Positions 29,367 through 39,052 of a stretch of 64,000 nucleotides of DNA are shown here, in pieces. The translations under genes and the position numbers were made by a program. The stretch is from an uncultured Moraxella sp. (lineage in GTDB: Bacteria; Pseudomonadota; Gammaproteobacteria; Pseudomonadales; Moraxellaceae), in assembly GCA_943908425.1 (NCBI GenBank), contig CALTTC010000005.1:1-64000 (forward strand), given 5' to 3'. The notes under the pieces were generated by a model. That model was not told where the DNA came from and ran no database searches. It saw nothing but the letters and a program-made list of their open reading frames with translations. Within the stretch, counting starts at the first letter, position 1, and each line of letters opens with the position of its first letter.

Positions 29367-29672
29367 TTACCAACTAGCTTTACGAACGCCAGGCACATCG
29401 CCCTGCATTACACGTTCACGCAACTTATTACGTGATAGACCAAATTTACGAAAATAGCCATGAGGGCGCCCTGTGAGACCACAGCGATTACGCAGACGTA
29501 CAGGTGAAGCATTTCTTGGTAGTGCTTGTAGCTCTAGCATTGCTTCCATACGTTGCTCATCACTGGTGTTGCTGTCGCTAATAATGTCTTTTAGTTTCTG
29601 ACGCTTAGCAGCATATTTAGCAACCATTCGCTCGCGTTTAAGTTCGCGATTAACCATGCTCTTTTTAGCCAT
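29367..29672 (-). CDS. rpsN: 30S ribosomal protein S14
   Basis: Head protein near S10 and S19. It has 101 residues, the long zinc-free form (no CxxC pairs). It starts [16 protein letters not shown] and contains [20 protein letters not shown] with the final VPGVRKASW. It is placed between rplE and rpsH as in E. coli. Confidence 0.97.
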   Translation of the reverse strand: MAKKSMVNRELKRERMVAKYAAKRQKLKDIISDSNTSDEQRMEAMLELQALPRNASPVRLRNRCGLTGRPHGYFRKFGLSRNKLRERVMQGDVPGVRKASW

Positions 29673-29681
29673 AATGTTTCC

Positions 29682-30218
29682 TTATCTAAATGGGAAGCCA
29701 AATGCTTTCAATAAAGCACGACCTTGATCATCATCTGCTGCGGTAGTAGTAATGGTCACGTCCATACCACGGATACGATCGATTTTATCAAAATCAACTT
29801 CCGGGAATACGATTTGTTCTTTAATACCTAAAGAATAGTTACCACGTCCATCAAATGCTTTGGCTGAGAAGCCACGAAAGTCACGAATACGCGGGATGGC
29901 AATTGCAATCAATCTGTCTAAAAACTCATACATTTGATCACCGCGCAAGGTAACTTTACATCCGATCGGCCACTCTTCACGAATTTTAAATCCCGCTACT
30001 GATTTACGCGCTTTAGTAACGACTGGTTTTTGACCAGCAATGACTGTCATGTCCGCCAATGCGCCTTCTAAGAGCTTCTTGTCTTGAGCTGCACCGCCAA
30101 CACCCATATTTAGAGTGATTTTAGTAATCTTTGGTACTTGCATAATATTTGCTAGACCAAGATCCTCTTTAATCTGCTGCTTCAACTTATCGTTATACAG
30201 TGATTTTAATCTTGCCAT
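29682..30218 (-). CDS. rplE: 50S ribosomal protein L5
   Basis: 5S rRNA-binding protein of the central protuberance that bridges to S13. It has 178 residues with [39 protein letters not shown] and the C-terminal [20 protein letters not shown]. rpsN follows after nine bases. Confidence 0.97.
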   Translation of the reverse strand: MARLKSLYNDKLKQQIKEDLGLANIMQVPKITKITLNMGVGGAAQDKKLLEGALADMTVIAGQKPVVTKARKSVAGFKIREEWPIGCKVTLRGDQMYEFLDRLIAIAIPRIRDFRGFSAKAFDGRGNYSLGIKEQIVFPEVDFDKIDRIRGMDVTITTTAADDDQGRALLKAFGFPFR

Positions 30219-30233
30219 AGGTTTTCCCTCTAG

Positions 30234-30551
30234 TTACGCAGTCGCCACTACTTCACCGCTTGAACGATAAACGCGCTGTTTCACACCTTCAGCGTTCTTT
30301 TGGTAAGTAATACGATCTGCTTTTTGGGTTGCTGCATTAAAAATCGCAACATTAGAAATGTGTAAAAACGCCTCTTGCTTAACAATACCACCTTCTTTAC
30401 CCAATGCTTGGTTAGGTTTTTGGTGTTTTGTTACAATGTTCACGCCTTCCACTTTAACACGGTCGGCTTTTACCGCCAAAATTGTGCCTTGCTTGCCTTT
30501 ATCTTTACCAGCAATCACAATCACGGTATCGCCTTTGCGTAACTTCGCCAT
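30234..30551 (-). CDS. rplX: 50S ribosomal protein L24
   Basis: Assembly-initiator protein with a KOW motif: MAKLRKGDTVIVIAGKDKG. It has 105 residues from this ATG. An in-frame upstream start would add 13 non-conserved residues, and GAGG correctly precedes the chosen ATG. It lies between rplN and rplE. Confidence 0.95.
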   Translation of the reverse strand: MAKLRKGDTVIVIAGKDKGKQGTILAVKADRVKVEGVNIVTKHQKPNQALGKEGGIVKQEAFLHISNVAIFNAATQKADRITYQKNAEGVKQRVYRSSGEVVATA

Positions 30552-30561
30552 ATTTGCCTCT

Positions 30562-30930
30562 TTATAAAACTTCAGGTGCCAACGATACAATTTTCATAAA
30601 TTGTTCACTACGCAATTCACGAGTAACAGGCCCGAAAATACGTGTAGCAATCGGTGCTTTGTTATTGTTTAGAATTACGGCAGCATTATCATCAAAGCGT
30701 AGTACTGAACCATCAGGACGACGTACGCCCTTTTTGGTACGGACAACAACAGCATTCATTACGTCGCCTTTTTTGACACGACCGCGAGGAATGGCTTCTT
30801 TGACAGTAACTTTAATAATATCACCGACAGATGCATAGCGACGATGTGAGCCACCTAAGACCTTGATACACATCACCCGCTTCGCGCCGCTATTATCGGC
30901 AACTTCCAACATGGTTTCGGTTTGAATCAT
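30562..30930 (-). CDS. rplN: 50S ribosomal protein L14
   Basis: Intersubunit bridge protein. It has 122 residues from [18 protein letters not shown], the universal L14 start; GGAG lies seven bases upstream. [20 protein letters not shown] and the [10 protein letters not shown] segment are present. It is the first gene after the spc promoter. Its Shine-Dalgarno bases sit inside a small hairpin (30937-30949). Confidence 0.96.
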   Translation of the reverse strand: MIQTETMLEVADNSGAKRVMCIKVLGGSHRRYASVGDIIKVTVKEAIPRGRVKKGDVMNAVVVRTKKGVRRPDGSVLRFDDNAAVILNNNKAPIATRIFGPVTRELRSEQFMKIVSLAPEVL

Positions 30931-30966
30931 GGGAATCTCCAAAATGGAGCAGTGGCGACGAAAGAA

Positions 30967-30995
30967 ATTATATCAGCTCTCACACGCCATTGCAA
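30967..30995 (-). promoter_or_regulatory. spc-type promoter upstream of rplN
   Basis: On the minus strand TTGCAA, exactly 17 bases, then TATAAT preceded by TGA. It fills the rpsQ-rplN gap, the position of the E. coli spc promoter. Transcription would start near 30960. Confidence 0.75.
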
Positions 30996-31000
30996 CAGAC

Positions 31001-31270
31001 TTAAATTTTGACCGCAGTCTCTAGCACATCAACCAAAGTCCAAGACTTAGTTTTTGAGATAGGGCGAGTTTCTTTAATACGTACAATATCACCTTCTTGA
31101 CAAACATTTTGCTCATCGTGCGCTTTTAGTTTGGTCGAGCGGCGAATTTGCTTGCCGTATAAAGGGTGACGAATTTGGCGTTCAACAAGTACAACAATGG
31201 ACTTATCCATTTTGTTGCTGATTACTTTACCAGTTACAACGCCAACTTCTACAGAACTGTTGTCGCTCAT
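31001..31270 (-). CDS. rpsQ: 30S ribosomal protein S17
   Basis: Primary 16S rRNA-binding OB-fold protein. It has 89 residues with [18 protein letters not shown], the [19 protein letters not shown] segment and [16 protein letters not shown]. It is the last gene of the S10 segment. Its start overlaps the rpmC stop by four bases. Confidence 0.97.
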   Translation of the reverse strand: MSDNSSVEVGVVTGKVISNKMDKSIVVLVERQIRHPLYGKQIRRSTKLKAHDEQNVCQEGDIVRIKETRPISKTKSWTLVDVLETAVKI

Positions 31271-31464
31271 GCGTCACCTCTTTGTTTTTCGTTCAATAAA
31301 GTCAAAATCTTTGCCACGGTACGGCGGTTAGCTTTGACTTCATGGGTTTGAGAGAGCTGACCAGTTGCCTTTGCCATGCGCAAGCGAAAAGCATCTAGCT
31401 GTTTTTCGTCAAGCAATTGAACCAACTCATCTATTGATTTCTCACGTAATTCGCTTGTTTTCAT
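31267..31464 (-). CDS. rpmC: 50S ribosomal protein L29
   Basis: Small helical protein at the tunnel exit, where SRP and trigger factor dock. It has 65 residues: [18 protein letters not shown], with the [12 protein letters not shown] motif. It overlaps rplP by one base and rpsQ by four. Confidence 0.96.
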   Translation of the reverse strand: MKTSELREKSIDELVQLLDEKQLDAFRLRMAKATGQLSQTHEVKANRRTVAKILTLLNEKQRGDA

Positions 31465-31877
31465 TACATAATCGTCCGTTTAACAATCGTCGTTTTGAAA
31501 GGTAGCTTAGCAGACGCTAGCGTTAGTGCCTCACGCGCTAGCTCTTCGCTGACCCCTTCAATCTCATACAGCATCTTACCAGGCTTAATTTCGCAGACCC
31601 AGTATTCTACAGGACCTTTACCTTTACCCATACGTACTTCAAGGGGTTTTTCGGTAATAGGCTTGTCAGGGAATACACGAATCCAAATCTTACCGCCACG
31701 CTTAATACGACGAGTGATGGTACGACGCGCTGCCTCAATTTGGCGTGCAGTCATACGACCACGACCGATGGACTTTAGACCAATCTGACCAAAGGCAACC
31801 GTATTACCGCGCTGAGCAAGTCCGGTATTACGCCCTTTTTGCATTTTACGAAATTTGGTACGTTTTGGTTGTAACAT
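31464..31877 (-). CDS. rplP: 50S ribosomal protein L16
   Basis: Large-subunit protein near the A-site tRNA elbow. It starts [17 protein letters not shown] and contains [17 protein letters not shown] and [18 protein letters not shown]. Its 137 residues match the family. Confidence 0.97.
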   Translation of the reverse strand: MLQPKRTKFRKMQKGRNTGLAQRGNTVAFGQIGLKSIGRGRMTARQIEAARRTITRRIKRGGKIWIRVFPDKPITEKPLEVRMGKGKGPVEYWVCEIKPGKMLYEIEGVSEELAREALTLASAKLPFKTTIVKRTIM

Positions 31878-31879
31878 TT

Positions 31880-32611
31880 TTAACCTCTATCTTGATTACG
31901 GCGGTTATTGGTACGACCACGGCGTTTTGGTGCACGCGTCTTATCTTCCGCAACTGGGTTATAAACACTCTTCATACCATCTAGAATTTCCCCGCGGAAA
32001 ATCCACACCTTGACACCAATGGTACCATAGGTAGTTTCGGCACGAATAGAGGCGTAATCAATATCGGCGCGCAATGTATGTAGAGGTACGCGACCTTCAC
32101 GATACCATTCGGTACGTGCAATCTCAGCACCCCCAAGACGCCCTGATAACTCAACCTTGATACCACCAGCACCGGCACGCATACTGTTCTGAACAGCACG
32201 CTTCATTGCACGGCGGAACATTACACGGCGCTCAAGCTGACTTGCAATTCCTTCGGCAACCAAGCGAGCATCTAGGTCTGGTTGCCTAATTTCTTGAATA
32301 TTAACCTGCGCTGGAACGCCCATAAGCTTGGTCAATTCTTTTTGCAAAGCCTCAACGCCTTCGCCTTTTTTACCAATAATGATGCCAGGACGCGCTGTGT
32401 GAATAGTCACTTTAGCTGCCCCTGTTGGACGCTCAATGTTAATTGAACTAACCATTGCACCTTCTAGCTTGGCGTTATTACGCAGATAATCGCGCACGTG
32501 GAAGTCATTTAGCAAGTAATCGGCGTATTGCTTAGGGCTAGCATACCAATTAGAGTTATGCTTTTTGATAACGCCTAAACGAATTCCTATTGGATGAACT
32601 TTTTGACCCAT
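31880..32611 (-). CDS. rpsC: 30S ribosomal protein S3
   Basis: Head protein with the KH type 2 domain that lines the mRNA entry channel. It starts [18 protein letters not shown], has the KH loop [16 protein letters not shown] and the C-terminal domain with [20 protein letters not shown]. It has 243 residues, with a basic C-terminal tail slightly longer than that of E. coli. Confidence 0.97.
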   Translation of the reverse strand: MGQKVHPIGIRLGVIKKHNSNWYASPKQYADYLLNDFHVRDYLRNNAKLEGAMVSSINIERPTGAAKVTIHTARPGIIIGKKGEGVEALQKELTKLMGVPAQVNIQEIRQPDLDARLVAEGIASQLERRVMFRRAMKRAVQNSMRAGAGGIKVELSGRLGGAEIARTEWYREGRVPLHTLRADIDYASIRAETTYGTIGVKVWIFRGEILDGMKSVYNPVAEDKTRAPKRRGRTNNRRNQDRG

Positions 32612-32613
32612 AA

Positions 32614-32943
32614 CTATTCCCCTACCTTAACTGTGATATGACAAGTACGCTTGCTGATACGGTCAGCGCGTCCTTTGGCACGGGGCAAGATACGTTTTAG
32701 GGTAATGCCTTCATCAACGTAAATTGTCGATACACGCAAGGTGTCAATATCTAAGCCGTTGTTGTGCTCAGCATTAGCAATTGCTGATTCCAAGCACTTT
32801 TTAACAAGCTTAGCGCCTTTTTTATTACTAAACGTTAGAATATCTAAGGCATTTTCAATTGGCTTGCCACGAACTTCGTCAGCAACCAAGCGAACTTTTT
32901 GTGCCGAAATAGCGGCACCACGTAATTTAGCAGTTACTTCCAT
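32614..32943 (-). CDS. rplV: 50S ribosomal protein L22
   Basis: Protein whose beta hairpin lines the exit tunnel. It has 109 residues and starts [20 protein letters not shown], with the hairpin region [18 protein letters not shown]. Two bases separate it from rpsC. Confidence 0.97.
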   Translation of the reverse strand: MEVTAKLRGAAISAQKVRLVADEVRGKPIENALDILTFSNKKGAKLVKKCLESAIANAEHNNGLDIDTLRVSTIYVDEGITLKRILPRAKGRADRISKRTCHITVKVGE

Positions 32944-32952
32944 GGCAGCACC

Positions 32953-33228
32953 TTATCTCTTAGATTTCTTATCAACGCCGTGACCACGATAGGTACGGGT
33001 TGGAGCGAATTCACCTAATTTATGACCTACCATCTGCTCGCTGATAATCACAGGCACGTGCGTGCGACCATTATGAACAGAGATGGTAAGACCTACCATC
33101 TGTGGCAGAATCATTGAGCGACGCGACCAAGTTTTAATAGGCTTGCGACTGTTTGATTCAATAGCAGTTTCTACTTTATCAAACAAATGTGCGTCAATAA
33201 ATGGACCTTTTTTCAATGAACGAGGCAT
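32953..33228 (-). CDS. rpsS: 30S ribosomal protein S19
   Basis: Head protein that contacts the A-site tRNA with S13. It has 91 residues from [15 protein letters not shown], with [20 protein letters not shown] and [16 protein letters not shown]. Confidence 0.97.
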   Translation of the reverse strand: MPRSLKKGPFIDAHLFDKVETAIESNSRKPIKTWSRRSMILPQMVGLTISVHNGRTHVPVIISEQMVGHKLGEFAPTRTYRGHGVDKKSKR

Positions 33229-33239
33229 TAAATTATTCC

Positions 33240-34067
33240 TTATTTCTTAGCGCGACGGCGACGGATAATCATGCTGTCAGTACGTTTGTTAGAACGTGTT
33301 TTAAGACCTTTAGCCTTCTGACCCCATGGACTAGTTGGGTGTTTACCGAAGTTACGCCCTTCACCACCACCGTGCGGGTGATCAACTGGGTTCATTGCTG
33401 TACCACGAACTGTTGGACGGATACCGCGCCAGCGACTAGCACCTGCTTTCCCTAAGGATTTTAGGTTGTTTTCGGTGTTAGATACTTCACCAATAACTGC
33501 ACGGCAATGACCGTGGATACGGCGAGTTTCACCAGAGCGCAAGCGCACGATAACATAGACGCCATCTTTACCAAGCAATTGTACAGCAGCGCCCGCTGAA
33601 CGAGCTAACTGCGCCCCTTTGCCGATTTTTAGTTCAATGTTATGAATCACTGTACCGACTGGGATGTTTTTTAATGGCAAGCAGTTACCTGGGCGAATCG
33701 GTGAAGTTTCACCAGACTGCACTTGGTCACCAACTGCAAGCTTTTTAGGGGCGATGATATAACGACGCTCACCATCAGCATACTTCAATAAAGCGATATG
33801 CGCAGTGCGGTTAGGATCATATTCAATGCGTTCAACAGTGGCTGGAATGCCATCTTTAGTGCGCTTAAAATCTACTAAGCGATAATGCTGCTTGTGTCCA
33901 CCACCGATATGACGAGTGGTAATACGACCGTTGTTATTACGACCACCAGTTTTAGACTTTGACTCAACAAGTGGTGCATAGGGACGACCTTTAAAAAGGT
34001 GTGGATGCACGACTTTTTCAACAAAGCGGCGACCTGGTGATGTAGGTTTGGCTTTTACGATAGGCAT
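33240..34067 (-). CDS. rplB: 50S ribosomal protein L2
   Basis: Conserved protein required for subunit joining and close to the peptidyl-transferase centre. It has 275 residues with [28 protein letters not shown] and the [17 protein letters not shown] loop that carries the functionally important His. Confidence 0.98.
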   Translation of the reverse strand: MPIVKAKPTSPGRRFVEKVVHPHLFKGRPYAPLVESKSKTGGRNNNGRITTRHIGGGHKQHYRLVDFKRTKDGIPATVERIEYDPNRTAHIALLKYADGERRYIIAPKKLAVGDQVQSGETSPIRPGNCLPLKNIPVGTVIHNIELKIGKGAQLARSAGAAVQLLGKDGVYVIVRLRSGETRRIHGHCRAVIGEVSNTENNLKSLGKAGASRWRGIRPTVRGTAMNPVDHPHGGGEGRNFGKHPTSPWGQKAKGLKTRSNKRTDSMIIRRRRAKK

Positions 34068-34076
34068 ACTAATTCC

Positions 34077-34409
34077 TTATTCGTTAGTCGCTGTTTCACC
34101 AGTAAGCTCTTGCTCACCAGCACCGATTTGTACGTCAGCCCCTGCTTTTAGGGTTACATACGCTTTTTTAAAGTCGTTGCGACGACCTGTCACACGACCA
34201 AAACGCTTGGTTTTACCTTTAACGTTAAGGGTATTTACTTTAACCACTTCAACCCCATTGAACATGAGTTCAACCGCTTGCTTGATGTCTCTTTTGGTAG
34301 CGTCGGTTGCAACTTTAAATACTTGCACACCTAGGCTATCACCAAGTCGCTGTGATTTTTCAGAGTAAACTGGCGATTTTAGCACTTTATACAATCTTGC
34401 ATTACTCAT
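34077..34409 (-). CDS. rplW: 50S ribosomal protein L23
   Basis: Tunnel-exit protein that docks trigger factor and SRP. It has 110 residues with [31 protein letters not shown] and [19 protein letters not shown]. It overlaps rplD by four bases. Confidence 0.96.
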   Translation of the reverse strand: MSNARLYKVLKSPVYSEKSQRLGDSLGVQVFKVATDATKRDIKQAVELMFNGVEVVKVNTLNVKGKTKRFGRVTGRRNDFKKAYVTLKAGADVQIGAGEQELTGETATNE

Positions 34410-35008
34410 GCCAATGTCTCCTCAAATTGTTTTGCAGCGTCAACGGTCATAATGACTTTGTCAAAAGACACTAAACTTACAGGATCAACTTCACGCACAC
34501 CAAGTACATTGACGTGGGGGATGTTGCGGGCTGCCAAATATAGGTTTTCGTCTACTTCGTGGCTAACAATTAAAGCACGGGGTGCATTTAATTCAGCTAA
34601 TTTGGCAATTAATTCTTTAGTTTTTGGTGCAGAAACGGTCAGGTTATCAACCAACACCAAACGCTCTTGGCGTACTAACTCCGCCAAAATACATTGCATT
34701 GCACCACGGTACATTTTACGATTAACTTTTTGTGACCAATCTTGTGGACGAGCGGCAAATGTTTTGCCACCGCCGACCCAAATTGGGCTACGGATAGAAC
34801 CGGCACGTGCACGTCCCGTACCTTTTTGGCGCCACGGCTTTTTACCGCCACCTGATACGTCAGCACGGCTTTTGTGTGCGCGGCTACCTTGTCTTGCGCC
34901 CGCTAAATAAGCGGTAACAACTTGGTGTACTAACGCTTCGTTGAACTCACGACCAAATGCCGTTTCGGATAGCTCAACCGCTGCACCTGTAACAGTTTTT
35001 AAATTCAC
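34406..35008 (-). CDS. rplD: 50S ribosomal protein L4
   Basis: Tunnel-lining protein that in E. coli also represses the S10 operon through the S10 leader. It has 200 residues. The extended loop [26 protein letters not shown] region (about 45-66) and [20 protein letters not shown] are present. The leader at 36006-36240 holds a candidate hairpin, but L4 control here is only inferred. Confidence 0.97.
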   Translation of the reverse strand: MNLKTVTGAAVELSETAFGREFNEALVHQVVTAYLAGARQGSRAHKSRADVSGGGKKPWRQKGTGRARAGSIRSPIWVGGGKTFAARPQDWSQKVNRKMYRGAMQCILAELVRQERLVLVDNLTVSAPKTKELIAKLAELNAPRALIVSHEVDENLYLAARNIPHVNVLGVREVDPVSLVSFDKVIMTVDAAKQFEETLA

Positions 35009-35024
35009 GTTTATCCCCTTGAAA

Positions 35025-35663
35025 TTAGGCTTTGACCGAAGGACGGACGATTACGTTGCCACCGTTAGCACCAGGAATAGCGCCTTTGATGACTAATACG
35101 CCTTTATCGGCATCTACAGAGACAACTTCAAGTCCTTGAACAGTAACGCGCTTATTGCCCATCTGTCCTGGCATTTTTTTGCCTTTAAATACTTTACCTG
35201 GAGTCTGGTTTTGACCTGTAGAACCTAGTACGCGGTGAGATACTGAGTTACCATGGGTAGCATCTTGTGTACGAAAGTTGTGACGCTTTACACCACCTTG
35301 AAAGCCTTTACCCTTGCTTTGACCTGTAACGTCTACCAATTGTCCAGCTTCAAACAAATCTACCAAAATGTCGCCACCTAATTCACGACCTTCTAAGTCG
35401 CTGTCTTCAGCGCGAAATTCCCAAACACCACGACCTGCTGCAACGCCCGCTTTGGCAAAATGACCTTTTTGGGCAGCTGTTACACGGCTGTCACGGCGAG
35501 TACCTGTTGTCACTTGAATGGCAGTATAACCGTCTGTATCTACTGTTTTAATTTGCGAGATGCGGTTGGCATCAACCTGAACCACTGTCACAGGAATAGA
35601 AACACCTGCCTCAGTAAAGACTCGGGTCATGCCGCATTTTTTACCGACTAAACCTAACGCCAT
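35025..35663 (-). CDS. rplC: 50S ribosomal protein L3
   Basis: Early-assembling protein near the sarcin-ricin loop. It has 212 residues from [20 protein letters not shown] six codons upstream is in frame, but AGAGG before the ATG and the family start favour 35663. The extension with [17 protein letters not shown] sequence and the Gln-containing [19 protein letters not shown] loop are present. Confidence 0.96.
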   Translation of the reverse strand: MALGLVGKKCGMTRVFTEAGVSIPVTVVQVDANRISQIKTVDTDGYTAIQVTTGTRRDSRVTAAQKGHFAKAGVAAGRGVWEFRAEDSDLEGRELGGDILVDLFEAGQLVDVTGQSKGKGFQGGVKRHNFRTQDATHGNSVSHRVLGSTGQNQTPGKVFKGKKMPGQMGNKRVTVQGLEVVSVDADKGVLVIKGAIPGANGGNVIVRPSVKA

Positions 35664-35694
35664 TTTAAACCTCTTATTCAAATAATGTGTTCAA

Positions 35695-36006
35695 TTAGCC
35701 CAAAGCGATTTGAACATCAACGCCCGCTGCCAAATCTAATTTCATCAAAGCATCCACTGTCTTATCCGTGGGCTGTACGATGTCAATCATGCGCTTATGC
35801 GTACGGATCTCGTACTGGTCGCGCGCATCTTTATTGACGTGTGGCGATGTTAATACGTTAAACCGCTCAATACGTGTTGGTAGTGGTACAGGGCCACAGA
35901 CTTGCGCTCCGGTACGCTTTGCGGTATCAACAATCTCTTGTGCCGACTGGTCAATCAAACGATGGTCAAAAGACTTAAGTCGGATACGGATTCTCTGATT
36001 AGCCAT
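35695..36006 (-). CDS. rpsJ: 30S ribosomal protein S10
   Basis: Head protein that also works with NusB in antitermination. It has 103 residues from [19 protein letters not shown]. The GTG three codons upstream overlaps the AGGAG site, so the ATG is preferred. It is the first gene of the S10-spc-alpha run, with a leader of about 230 bases. Confidence 0.97.
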   Translation of the reverse strand: MANQRIRIRLKSFDHRLIDQSAQEIVDTAKRTGAQVCGPVPLPTRIERFNVLTSPHVNKDARDQYEIRTHKRMIDIVQPTDKTVDALMKLDLAAGVDVQIALG

Positions 36007-36131
36007 TGTAGGCACGCTCCTAAACTAAGCAACTTCTTGTAACAGTCTAGCGACTGCCTAAAAAGCGCTTTACTAAAAATTAAATATCTTATGCTTGAGA
36101 TAAATTCATCAAAGTATAAAATTCTCGGACA

Positions 36132-36174
36132 GCACTAAGGGTAGGCTGAGCAAGAACTGCTGGATAAATAGTGC
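36132..36174 (-). promoter_or_regulatory. Hairpin in the S10 leader
   Basis: GCACTA pairs with TAGTGC, enclosing an inner AGCA/TGCT stem, within the untranslated leader upstream of rpsJ. Its place corresponds to the L4-responsive leader of E. coli. Structural similarity was not tested. Confidence 0.35.
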
Positions 36175-36239
36175 CAAAAACGATGCTTTGGCTGTTATGT
36201 CAGCGTAATTTTATCGCAAACAGAAAATTAAGTGCAGCA

Positions 36240-36267
36240 ATTATACCAAATAATTTATAAAAAGCAA
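36240..36267 (-). promoter_or_regulatory. S10 promoter
   Basis: On the minus strand TTGCTT, 16 bases and TATAAT preceded by TGG. The start point near 36233 gives a leader of about 227 bases before rpsJ. Confidence 0.7.
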
Positions 36268-36315
36268 GTGAACTTCGCGATTTTATAAGATAAATCAGCA
36301 GTGCACAAAATTTTT

Positions 36316-36324
36316 TGCTACAAT
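36316..36324 (+). promoter_or_regulatory. Extended -10 upstream of pyrC
   Basis: TGC-TACAAT ends 29 bases before the pyrC start, with no clear -35. It is divergent from the S10 promoter. Confidence 0.45.
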
Positions 36325-36353
36325 AGCTCTATTATGCACAACAATTATCGCCA

Positions 36354-37418
36354 ATGACGACCACCTTGACCCTACGATTGCCTGATGACTGGCATATTCA
36401 TTTGCGTGATGGCGCAGCACTTGCTACAACCGTACCACACGCCGCCCGTGCCTTTGCACGCGTTATTTGTATGCCAAATACCGTGCCACCCATCACCACC
36501 GCCACCCAAGCCCGCGCTTACCGTGAGCGTATTTTGCAAGCCTTGAGCGATAGTAAAATTGCCGATGCAGAACAATTATTGGCACGCTTTAATCCGCGCA
36601 TGGTGCTTTATTTGACTGACCAGACAAGCGTGCAGGATATTGTTACGGCAGCGAATAGCGGTATTGTGGCGGCAGTCAAGCTTTATCCTTCTGGCGCGAC
36701 CACCAATTCTAGTGCAGGCGTTAGCGACATTGCCGGACGTTACCCTATTTTTGAGGCAATGCAGCAGCACGGCTTACCATTACTAACGCACGGCGAGGTA
36801 ACCGATTCAGATATTGATATTTTTGAGCGCGAAAAAGTGTTTTTGGACACCGTCTTAACAGATATCATCGAGCGTTTTTCGGCGCTTAAACTGGTGGCTG
36901 AACATATCACCACAAAGGAAATGGCAGATTTTGTGTGGGAGAGTCGTGAGGGGGTATGTGCTACTATCACTCCGCAACATCTATTATTTAATCGCAATGA
37001 TTTATTGGTGGGTGGCGTCAAACCACACTATTATTGCCTGCCGATTTTGAAACACCGGACACACCAAGAACGCCTGATAGAGGTTGCGACAAGTGGTAAT
37101 CCTAAATTTTTTATGGGCACAGACTCCGCCCCACACGCCACTCATACCAAAGAAGCTGCCTGTGGCTGTGCTGGTTGTTATACCGCACCGCATGCCCTGC
37201 CATTATATGCCACCGCCTTTGATAAGGCGGGTGCACTTGATAAATTAGAGCAATTTACCAGCGTGTTTGGGGCAAATTTCTATGGGATGCCAATTAACGA
37301 AGAGACCGTAACCTTGGTCAAAGATGAGGAAATAGCGCCCGAGTATTACCCTTATTTAGAAGAGGCTACCCTAACGCCACTATTGGCAGGACAATCTATG
37401 GCGTGGCGTTACCAATGA
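36354..37418 (+). CDS. pyrC: Dihydroorotase
   Basis: Zinc amidohydrolase that cyclises carbamoyl-aspartate to dihydroorotate in pyrimidine synthesis. It is the class II type, 354 residues. Metal ligands are visible: DWHIHLRDG (His-x-His, about 12-20), AAVKLYPSG with the carboxylated Lys (about 105), LLTHGEV, LVAEHITTKE and GTDSAPH with the catalytic Asp (about 258). The stop overlaps the rnt ATG, so the two are translationally coupled. Confidence 0.95.
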   Translation: MTTTLTLRLPDDWHIHLRDGAALATTVPHAARAFARVICMPNTVPPITTATQARAYRERILQALSDSKIADAEQLLARFNPRMVLYLTDQTSVQDIVTAANSGIVAAVKLYPSGATTNSSAGVSDIAGRYPIFEAMQQHGLPLLTHGEVTDSDIDIFEREKVFLDTVLTDIIERFSALKLVAEHITTKEMADFVWESREGVCATITPQHLLFNRNDLLVGGVKPHYYCLPILKHRTHQERLIEVATSGNPKFFMGTDSAPHATHTKEAACGCAGCYTAPHALPLYATAFDKAGALDKLEQFTSVFGANFYGMPINEETVTLVKDEEIAPEYYPYLEEATLTPLLAGQSMAWRYQ

Positions 37419-38104
37419 CACAAACCACTACCCCGACTAGCAATCAACAAAAAAGTGCCCTAGCGCAACGCTTTCGTGGCTTTATGCCAGTGGTTGTTGA
37501 TGTAGAAACTGCTGGCTTTAACGCCAATACCGATGCCTTATTAGAAATTGCGTGTTTGCCAATCGTGATGGACGACAAGCAACAACTGACCTTCGGTGAG
37601 CCATTAAGCGCCCATTTGCACCCATTTATCGGGGCGAACTTAGAGCCTTCTGCCTTGGAATTTACAGGCATTCGCTTGGACAGCCCCCTACGCCAAGCCA
37701 TTGCCGAAGAAGAAAAAGTAGCGTTACGGCGTATTTTTCGTGAATTAAAAGCCATCAAAAATGCTTATGGCTGTCGCCAGTGCATTTTAGTCGGACATAA
37801 CGCTCATTTTGATTTGGCATTTTTAAATGCCGCCATCGCACGCACAAATAGCAAAAATCATTCGCCTTTTCACGCCTTTAGCGTGCTAGATACCGCGAGT
37901 TTATCTGCATTAGCATTCGGACATACAGTACTTGCCCGCACCTGCAAAATGGCAGGTATCACCTTTGACAATAGCGAAGCACACAGTGCCGTTTATGATA
38001 CCCAAAAGACCGCAGAATTATTCTGCCATATTGTCAATAAGACACCGATGTTGCCTATTTGTGATAGTACGACAGAATCGGTGGCGGGCGGGTTAGTGCC
38101 TTAG
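37415..38104 (+). CDS. rnt: Ribonuclease T
   Basis: DEDDh 3'-5' exoribonuclease that trims the CCA end of tRNA and matures 5S and 23S rRNA. Exonuclease motifs are VVVDVETAGFNANTDALLE (Exo I, D and E), HNAHFDLAFLNAA (Exo II) and EAHSAVYDTQKTAELF (Exo III, His and Asp). The ATG at 37415 overlaps the pyrC stop (ATGA) and gives 229 residues. An in-frame GTG four codons upstream is less likely. Confidence 0.93.
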   Translation: MTQTTTPTSNQQKSALAQRFRGFMPVVVDVETAGFNANTDALLEIACLPIVMDDKQQLTFGEPLSAHLHPFIGANLEPSALEFTGIRLDSPLRQAIAEEEKVALRRIFRELKAIKNAYGCRQCILVGHNAHFDLAFLNAAIARTNSKNHSPFHAFSVLDTASLSALAFGHTVLARTCKMAGITFDNSEAHSAVYDTQKTAELFCHIVNKTPMLPICDSTTESVAGGLVP

Positions 38105-38125
38105 ACGAAATTTTTACAAAAATGC

Positions 38126-38153
38126 TTGACATTCAATAAAAAGTTGCTAAAAT
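38126..38153 (+). promoter_or_regulatory. Promoter of tRNA-Glu
   Basis: A perfect TTGACA, 16-base spacer and TAAAAT preceded by TGC. It implies a leader of about 80 bases before the mature tRNA. Confidence 0.8.
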
Positions 38154-38242
38154 AGCGCCCATAACGTGTAAGCACCTAGGCACTGTTTATTTATTTTAAA
38201 TAAATCAGCTTATACGTCCTTTTAGCGAAAGCAACTATTTTT

Positions 38243-38318
38243 GCTCCGTTCGTCTAGAGGCCTAGGACTCCGCCCTTTCACGGCGGCAACAGGGGTTCGA
38301 ATCCCCTACGGAGTACCA
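38243..38318 (+). tRNA. tRNA-Glu(TTC)
   Basis: 76-base cloverleaf with encoded CCA. The anticodon stem CCGCC/GGCGG encloses CTTTCAC (anticodon TTC), and the T arm is GGGG-TTCGAAT-CCCC. The D arm GTCTAGAGGCCTAGGAC is typical of tRNA-Glu. The acceptor stem GCTCCGT/ACGGAGT has a G-U first pair. It stands alone rather than in an rRNA operon. Confidence 0.97.
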
Positions 38319-38332
38319 TTATATGGGGAAAG

Positions 38333-38362
38333 CACTCAAAATTACGGTTTTGGGTGTTTTTT
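38333..38362 (+). terminator. Terminator of tRNA-Glu
   Basis: CACTCAAAA pairs with TTTTGGGTG (one G-U) and runs into six T residues, 15 bases after the tRNA. Confidence 0.85.
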
Positions 38363-38392
38363 ATTGCTTAAATTCACTTCTTGGCTAATCAC

Positions 38393-38421
38393 TTGCCAAG
38401 CTGTCTTTGCTATATTAAAAT
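38393..38421 (+). promoter_or_regulatory. Promoter of the DUF2062 gene
   Basis: TTGCCA, 17 bases, TAAAAT. A start near 38428 lies downstream of the first in-frame start codon (38381), which supports the later ATG at 38444. Confidence 0.6.
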
Positions 38422-38443
38422 AGCTTTTTTTGCCGATACCATT

Positions 38444-39049
38444 ATGCCCAAAGCCCGCCTAAAAAAATGGCTACCTAAGCCTGATGAGCTCAAAAACAAC
38501 AAGGCAATTGCGCTGTTTGCGCCTTCCTTGGCGGATGCGCGTCTATGGCAATTAAATCGCAAGTCTTTGGTGCGTGCTACCTACATTGGGGTAATGTGTG
38601 CTTTTTTGCCCCTGCCTGGACAAATGCCACTTGCCATCGCGCTGGCGTTATTGTTTCGCGCCAACGTGCCAATGTCCGTTGCCTTGACGTGGCTGACCAA
38701 TCCTGCAACCTCTTTACCGATTTATTGGGCGACTTATTGGGTTGGGGCAAAATTACTCGGCGAGCCACCCATCAGCATCCAAACCATCGGTCGGGTCATC
38801 GCTGATACCACCAGATGGATTTTTAGCGATGGTGTTAATCCTTTTTTGGTGCATAAGTTTTTTTCTTTTAAAGCCTTTGGTGTCGGCTTAGTAATTTCAG
38901 CAATTATTTGTAGTATTATTTTGGGACTGGCTTTGGATTTTTTTTGGCAGTGGCGAGTGAACAAAAACTGGAAAAAGCGTCAAGGCTATAACCCCAACGC
39001 GCCAAGACTTACGCGCACCAAAAAATCCCGTTCTTCCCATTCAAGGTGA
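38444..39049 (+). CDS. DUF2062 membrane protein
   Basis: 201-residue inner-membrane protein of the DUF2062 family; the molecular function is unknown to me. It starts MPKARLKKWLPKPDELKNN. The family core RATYIGVMCAFLPLPGQMP, with the following hydrophobic helix and LTNPATSLPIYWATYWVGA, is clear. A second hydrophobic helix lies near 140-165, and the C terminus is basic. The start is set by the family N terminus and by the promoter at 38393-38421. yaaA follows after three bases. Confidence 0.85.
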   Translation: MPKARLKKWLPKPDELKNNKAIALFAPSLADARLWQLNRKSLVRATYIGVMCAFLPLPGQMPLAIALALLFRANVPMSVALTWLTNPATSLPIYWATYWVGAKLLGEPPISIQTIGRVIADTTRWIFSDGVNPFLVHKFFSFKAFGVGLVISAIICSIILGLALDFFWQWRVNKNWKKRQGYNPNAPRLTRTKKSRSSHSR

Positions 39050-39052
39050 TTT

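Noticed and set aside
35664..35681. Longer N termini for rplC, and likewise rplF, rplX, rplN, rpsJ, acpP, rpsP, ilvC, ilvN, ilvI and map
   Set aside because: Family N termini and well-placed Shine-Dalgarno sequences, or for map the promoter position, select the shorter starts given.
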